Below are positions 5,370 through 9,238 of a stretch of DNA of 9,238 nucleotides, piece after piece. The stretch spans positions 1-9,238 of the forward strand of contig JALVKT010000140.1 in assembly GCA_027027675.1 (NCBI GenBank), read 5' to 3'. A program made the translations under genes and the position numbers. Under the pieces are notes generated by a model, which did not search any database, was not told where the DNA came from, and was given only the letters and a program-made list of their open reading frames with translations. Each line of letters starts with the position of its first letter. Position 1 is the stretch's first letter. The DNA comes from Thermofilaceae archaeon (GTDB taxonomy: Archaea; Thermoproteota; Thermoprotei; Thermofilales; Thermofilaceae).

Positions 5370-7343
5370 ATGCCAGATAAAAGCCGAGTAGTATTGTCGT
5401 TACTGCTGGCAGCCCTAGTGGCAATGTCCTTCACAGCACCCCTAGCGAACACCCAGGCCGCCGAGAGGAAGCCCCTCTTCGTGGGCGCCTGGCCCTACCA
5501 GCTGCCCCCGCGAGGCCACTTCAACACCTTCGTCACGGGAGCGCTGACATGGTACATCTACCACATAATGATCCAGGAGCCCATGGCCCTCTACTTCTGG
5601 GCCAACAACAGCTACTACCCGTGGCTCGCCACAAAGTGGGAGCTCACCCCCGACCAGCAGTACTTCATCGTACACCTGAGGAAGGGCGTCAAGTGGCACA
5701 ACGGCGACGACTTCACGGCCAAGGACGTTGCATGCACCTTCTGGGCCCTCTACCTCCTCAACGGCCCGGTATGGTCGATGGGCTTCATCGACAACGTCGA
5801 AATAGTCGACCAGTACACGGTCAAGTTCCACATAAAACACGCCTCCCCCATCCTCTACAGGTACATCCTAAGGGAGCCTATAAGGCCCTACTCCACCTAC
5901 CACAAGTACTGCGACCTCGCGAAGCAGCTCCACGACAAGGGAGTACCGAGAACCGCTGACGAGTTCAAGAAGGCCGTCGCGGAGTTCAGGAACTTCAGGC
6001 CCAAGGAGTACATCGGTACAGGAGTCCTCATGTGGACCGGCGAGATAACTGAGGCCGAGGTGTGGCTCAAGAAGAACCCCAACCACTGGAAGAACGCCCT
6101 CAAGTTCAACTGGGTCAAGCTGATAAACGGCGAGACCCCACAGGTCACCCCGCACGTCCTCGCCAAGGAGGTGGACTACGCGACCCACGGCTTCCCGCCG
6201 GCCACCGAGAAGCAGTTCATAGCTGAGGGCATCAGGATCATCAGGGCGCCGATCTACTCCGGCCCATGCCTCTACTTCAACGAGAAGATATGGCCTCTCA
6301 ACGACGTAAGGTTCAGGCAGGCCATAGCCTACGCCATAAACAGGACTGAGAACGGCTACGTCTCACTCCTCCAGTCCGGCAAGCCGCTCAAGTACATGAG
6401 CGGTATGCCCGACGAGCTCGCCGAGATATGGCTCACAAAGGAGACCCTCAGCAAGCTGAACCCCTACAAGTACAACCCGCAGAAGGCCGCCCAGCTCCTC
6501 GAGGAGATAGGCCTCAAGAAGGGCAGCGACGGCTACTGGCACTACAAGAACGGCAGCATAGTGCAGTTCGAGCTCAGCTTCCCAGCCGAGTACGCTGACT
6601 GGAGCGCGGCCGGCGAGAACCTGGCCGAGCAGCTCAACAAGTTCGGCATAAAGATCATCCCGAGGGCGATAACCTTCACCCAGCACCCGCACGAGGTGTG
6701 GAAGGGCAACTTCCAGCTCGCAATCAGGCACTGGGGCAGCGGCAGCAACCCGCACCCCTACTTCCACTACCGCGCCGTCTTCATATACTGGAACAAGGGC
6801 TCCGAGGGCCCAGGCATCGCCTTCCCGCTCGTACAGGAGACTAAGTGCTGCGGCAAGGTGAACATAACCGACCTGCTCCTCAAGAGCGCTGAGGGCTTCG
6901 ACGAGGAGAAGCAGAAGCCCTACGTTAACAAGCTGGCCCTCATATACAACGAGCTCCTCCCAGGCATCCAGCTCTGGCACAGGTACGGCAACAACCCGGC
7001 GCTCGACGGAGTCCGCGTCACAGGCTGGCCGCCCGACAGCGACCCGATATACAAGAACAGTATCTACGGCGACAACTTCGTCGTCTACATGCTCATGACC
7101 GGCTACGCGCTCAGGCCGACCCCGCAGAACATGCCGGCCGGGCAGCAGCCGAGCCAGCCTTCGCAGCCGAGTAAGCCTAGTCAGCCGAGTACTCCGAGTC
7201 AGCCCAGCAAGCCTACTACGCCGAGTAAGCCGAGCCAGCCTGCAGGGCCGAACTACGCGCTCTGGGGCACAGTAGCAGTAATCATCATAATCATCATAGC
7301 CGCAGCCTGGTACCTGGCGAAGAGAGGTAAGAAGTCTGAGTAA
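5370..7343 (+). CDS. ABC transporter family-5 solute-binding protein, membrane-tethered
   Basis: This 657-residue extracellular binding protein is of the peptide/nickel/oligosaccharide SBP_bac_5 family (PF00496). A signal peptide is seen at residues 1-30 (basic start, then LSLLLAALVAMSF, cut near TQA/AE). Next come the family hallmark YPWLATKWELTPD, LRKGVKWHNGDDFTAKDV (about 103-120) and later RFRQAIAYAINR. A 40-residue Pro/Ser/Thr/Gln/Lys linker (about 589-628), a hydrophobic anchor (VAVIIIIIIAAAWYLA) and a basic tail (KRGKKSE) end the protein. This signal-linker-anchor plan is known for crenarchaeal binding proteins of the Dpp/Opp class. Several of those bind sugars rather than peptides, so the ligand is open; muropeptides or murein saccharides are suggested only by the neighbouring operon. 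It starts a transcription unit with two permease genes downstream. Confidence 0.92.
   Translation: MPDKSRVVLSLLLAALVAMSFTAPLANTQAAERKPLFVGAWPYQLPPRGHFNTFVTGALTWYIYHIMIQEPMALYFWANNSYYPWLATKWELTPDQQYFIVHLRKGVKWHNGDDFTAKDVACTFWALYLLNGPVWSMGFIDNVEIVDQYTVKFHIKHASPILYRYILREPIRPYSTYHKYCDLAKQLHDKGVPRTADEFKKAVAEFRNFRPKEYIGTGVLMWTGEITEAEVWLKKNPNHWKNALKFNWVKLINGETPQVTPHVLAKEVDYATHGFPPATEKQFIAEGIRIIRAPIYSGPCLYFNEKIWPLNDVRFRQAIAYAINRTENGYVSLLQSGKPLKYMSGMPDELAEIWLTKETLSKLNPYKYNPQKAAQLLEEIGLKKGSDGYWHYKNGSIVQFELSFPAEYADWSAAGENLAEQLNKFGIKIIPRAITFTQHPHEVWKGNFQLAIRHWGSGSNPHPYFHYRAVFIYWNKGSEGPGIAFPLVQETKCCGKVNITDLLLKSAEGFDEEKQKPYVNKLALIYNELLPGIQLWHRYGNNPALDGVRVTGWPPDSDPIYKNSIYGDNFVVYMLMTGYALRPTPQNMPAGQQPSQPSQPSKPSQPSTPSQPSKPTTPSKPSQPAGPNYALWGTVAVIIIIIIAAAWYLAKRGKKSE
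7134..7253 (+). repeat. Imperfect Pro-Ser-rich coding repeat (extracellular linker)
   Basis: About 40 codons encode a run of short PSQ/PSK/PST/PTT units, for example PSQPSKPSQPSTPS. Serine is spelled AGT, AGC and TCG and proline CCG, CCT and CCC, so the DNA repeat is less regular than the protein. It acts as a flexible, possibly glycosylated spacer between binding domain and membrane anchor. Confidence 0.75.
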
Positions 7344-7351
7344 AAACAAAA

Positions 7352-7359
7352 TTATTTAA
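7352..7359 (+). promoter_or_regulatory. Internal TATA box ahead of the permease genes
   Basis: AAAATTATTTAA gives an A-rich BRE and a TTATTTAA box, identical to the box of the AbrB-like gene. Its centre lies 26 bases before 7381, so the transcript would begin at AGGAGG, leaving a leader of about 17 nt. Confidence 0.5.
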
Positions 7360-7362
7360 CCC

Positions 7363-7380
7363 TTTTTAGCAAGTCTTTTT
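7363..7380 (+). terminator. T-runs after the solute-binding protein gene, probably a partial terminator
   Basis: Two T5 runs (7363-7367 and 7376-7380) follow the stop at 7343 by 20-37 bases. They lie within the same gap as a promoter for the permeases, suggesting partial termination and separate initiation. Confidence 0.45.
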
Positions 7381-7397
7381 AGGAGGGTGCATATTGA

Positions 7398-8447
7398 ATG
7401 AGTGATACCCGCGCGTTTCTCTACAAGGTCTACAAGAACTGGTTCTTCCGCCGCTCCGTGAGGACGCTCGCGATAATCTACGTGGCAATCACGCTAACCT
7501 TCTTCATCATACGGCTGATGCCCGGAAACCCCATCGAAGTATTCATCGCAAACATGATGGCCGCCACGGGGATGAGCTACGAGGACGCGAAGCAGCTTGC
7601 CCTTGCGATGTTCTCCATAAACCTGGACGAGCCCCTCTGGAAGCAGTACCTCGACTACCTCTACAACCTAGTTCAGGGCAACTTTGGCAGGAGCATAGCG
7701 ATATCGCCGGGCACGCCGGTGATGCAGATAATAATGGAGTTCCTCCCCTGGACGCTGTTCAGCGTCTCAATATCCCTGCTCGTCAGCTTCGTCCTCGGCG
7801 TGGTCTTCGGGATTATAGCCGCGTATAGGAGGGGCGGCTGGTTCGACAGGATAATGAGCGCCTTCGCGGCCACCGTTAGCGCGATACCCAACTACCTGAT
7901 AGGCATCCTCATAATCGTCTTCCTCGGCGTCCAGTGGAAGCTCTGGCCGATAGAGTACATGAGGGGCGCCTACTCGGCAAGCGTCAAGCCCGGCTTCACC
8001 CTCGAGTTCATCACGGACGTCTTCAAGCACCTACTGGCACCGTTCATCACGTACGTGTTCAGCACCTTCGGCGGCTGGATGCTGTCGATGAAGGCGAACA
8101 CGATAAGCACGCTCGGCGAGGACTACGTGACCGTCGCGAAGGCCAAGGGGCTCCCCGAGTCGAGGATAACCATATACTACGTCGGCAAGAACGCCATACT
8201 GCCCCTCTTCACAAGCCTCGCCATCTCGCTGGGCTTCATCTTCGGCGGCTCCGTGCTCATCGAGAGCATATTCGTCTACAGGGGCGTCGGCAGCCTGCTC
8301 TGGGCGAGCATAACCTCGAGGGACTACACGGTGATGCAGGGCGTCTTCCTCATAATCACGATCTCGGTCGTCCTGGCAAACCTGTTCGCGGACATGCTCT
8401 ACGGGCTCATAGACCCGCGCGTGAAGACCCTCGGTGGAGGTGAGTAA
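7398..8447 (+). CDS. ABC transporter permease, DppB/OppB type
   Basis: This 349-residue inner-membrane permease has six predicted membrane segments at about 22-40, 118-142, 155-177, 213-232, 268-290 and 312-335. Family marks are RLMPGNP (39-45), the long first loop with GNFGRS (94-99), the EAA cytoplasmic loop DYVTVAKAKGLPESRI (242-257) ending in AILPL (266-270), and the C-terminal YGLIDPRVK (335-343). It would pair with the next gene product to form the translocation channel for the ligand of the upstream binding protein, powered by Dpp/Opp ATPases expected beyond the right edge. The ATG at 7398 follows AGGAGGGTG with GGAGG 11 nt upstream. Peptide versus oligosaccharide transport cannot be told from the permease. 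Confidence 0.93.
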   Translation: MSDTRAFLYKVYKNWFFRRSVRTLAIIYVAITLTFFIIRLMPGNPIEVFIANMMAATGMSYEDAKQLALAMFSINLDEPLWKQYLDYLYNLVQGNFGRSIAISPGTPVMQIIMEFLPWTLFSVSISLLVSFVLGVVFGIIAAYRRGGWFDRIMSAFAATVSAIPNYLIGILIIVFLGVQWKLWPIEYMRGAYSASVKPGFTLEFITDVFKHLLAPFITYVFSTFGGWMLSMKANTISTLGEDYVTVAKAKGLPESRITIYYVGKNAILPLFTSLAISLGFIFGGSVLIESIFVYRGVGSLLWASITSRDYTVMQGVFLIITISVVLANLFADMLYGLIDPRVKTLGGGE

Positions 8448-8448
8448 G

Positions 8449-9238
8449 GTGTCGAAGAGAAGGGTTAGGCGTAGGAAGAGCAGGGCTAGGAGGATACTTG
8501 AAACATACCTTATTGAACCCCTAAAGATAATAGCTAGGAACAAGGCGGGCCTCGTAGGCTTCATAGGCCTTATAATCTACATCTTGATGGCCACGGTTGG
8601 CCCCATACTCGTCCCGCTCGACACCCAGGTCAAGCCAAACCAGATGTACCTGCCGCCCAGCCTGCAGCACCCCATGGGCACGGACAGCGAGGGCAGGGAC
8701 ATCTTCTCCCAGATAGTCAACGGGGCCAGCGACGTCCTCTTCGTAGCCTTCCTGGCCGGCATAATAACGGTCGTCATAGCGACGCTGCTGGGCACCTTCG
8801 CGGGCTTCAAGGGCGGCTGGGTGGACGCGGCCATTATGGCAGTGGACGACATACTCCTCACCATACCCCAGTTCCCCCTGCTATCGGTGCTCAGCGCGCT
8901 CGTGAGGCTGGACAACCCCACTCTGGCGACCATCATAGGAATTCTCTCGTGGCCCGCCCTGGCCAGGGCTATTAGGAGCCAGGTTCTAAGCGTCAAGGAG
9001 AGGGACTTCATAGAGGCTGCGAGGGCCCTCGACCTGGGCACGGGCCACATAATATTCACGGAGATAATGCCGAACCTTATGAGCTACATAGTGATAAGCC
9101 TCATATTCGCGATGACCGGCGCCGTGTACGCCCAGGTGGGCCTCGTCTTCCTCGGCTTCGTCCCCTTCGAGTCCCAGAACTGGGGCGTAATGATAAACCT
9201 GGCGTGGACGAGGGGGGCGATATTCTTCAAGGACAGTA
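8449..9238 (+). CDS. ABC transporter permease, DppC/OppC type, C-terminus beyond right edge
   Basis: An open frame runs from GTG 8449 off the window, giving 263 residues of a protein usually about 290 long or more. GGAGGTGA at 8436-8443, inside the end of the preceding permease gene, places GGAGG 8 nt before the GTG; only one base separates the two genes. The N-terminus is strongly basic (SKRRVRRRKSRARR, 2-15). The DppC N-terminal helix with NKAGLVGF (31-38) follows, then the hallmark HPMGTDSEGRDIFSQIV (74-90), further membrane segments at about 95-117, 128-150 and 157-175, and the EAA loop FIEAARALDLGTGHIIF (187-203) ending in IMPNL (206-210). It is the partner permease of the upstream DppB-type protein. 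Confidence 0.92.
   Translation, partial: MSKRRVRRRKSRARRILETYLIEPLKIIARNKAGLVGFIGLIIYILMATVGPILVPLDTQVKPNQMYLPPSLQHPMGTDSEGRDIFSQIVNGASDVLFVAFLAGIITVVIATLLGTFAGFKGGWVDAAIMAVDDILLTIPQFPLLSVLSALVRLDNPTLATIIGILSWPALARAIRSQVLSVKERDFIEAARALDLGTGHIIFTEIMPNLMSYIVISLIFAMTGAVYAQVGLVFLGFVPFESQNWGVMINLAWTRGAIFFKDS

Noticed and set aside
7134..7253. Short-period repeat as a CRISPR array or microsatellite
   Set aside because: It is in frame within the binding protein, encodes a typical Pro/Ser linker and has no constant repeat/unique spacer pattern.
6363..7349. Long minus-strand open frame (328 codons) opposite the solute-binding protein
   Set aside because: Its translation is low-complexity (repeated RLTRL and LLLLVEAL runs) and mirrors codon bias of the well-supported plus-strand gene; no family motif and no promoter or ribosome site were seen.
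8577..9059. Minus-strand open frame of 160 codons opposite the DppC-type gene
   Set aside because: The plus strand has an unbroken permease frame with DppC and EAA motifs; the antisense frame shows no recognisable domain.
1..9238. tRNA, rRNA, CRISPR or insertion-sequence content
   Set aside because: By eye I saw no tRNA T-loop context, no rRNA segment, no repeat-spacer array and no transposase motif; the window is almost fully occupied by the listed genes.

Overview
The window reads as the chromosome of a GC-rich, probably hyperthermophilic archaeon, most likely Thermoproteota (Crenarchaeota). The sequence shows archaeal TATA/BRE promoters about 26 bp ahead of apparently leaderless first genes, GGAGGTGA-type Shine-Dalgarno sites ahead of genes inside operons, T-run terminators, heavy AGG (Arg) and ATA (Ile) codon use, frequent GTG/TTG starts, and an ABC solute-binding protein tethered by a Ser/Pro/Thr linker and a C-terminal membrane anchor. 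I cannot name the genus.

Layout. (1) 1-613, minus: 5' part of a sugar-phosphate isomerase/epimerase-like TIM-barrel gene with a TTG start. (2) 760-993, minus: a small AT-richer AbrB/VapB-type DNA-binding protein with no toxin partner. (3) 1070-5285, plus: a tight four-gene operon: BadF-type amino-sugar kinase, MurQ (MurNAc-6-phosphate etherase), NamZ (exo-N-acetylmuramidase, DUF1343/GH171) and a diaminopimelate-decarboxylase-type protein (LysA). (4) 5370-9238, plus: a Dpp/Opp-family ABC importer with its solute-binding protein, first permease and most of the second permease, cut by the right edge.

The main point is that kinase, MurQ, NamZ and LysA-like protein together make a coherent route for using bacterial peptidoglycan fragments in an archaeon, a lineage with no murein of its own. 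NamZ would release MurNAc, the kinase would make MurNAc-6-P, MurQ would remove the D-lactyl ether to give GlcNAc-6-P, and the LysA-like enzyme could turn stem-peptide meso-DAP into lysine. The adjacent importer is a plausible entry route, because NamZ here has no signal peptide and should act inside the cell. The enzyme families are well supported; the combined pathway is inference.

Two gene-structure points matter to anyone re-annotating. The LysA-like gene has homology well upstream of its first ATG/GTG/TTG (4176). A near-perfect Shine-Dalgarno sits 9 nt ahead of an in-frame ACG at 4095, so the start is either a rare ACG or a miscalled/mutated ATG. The solute-binding protein has T-runs and a second promoter between it and the permease genes, suggesting it is made in excess.
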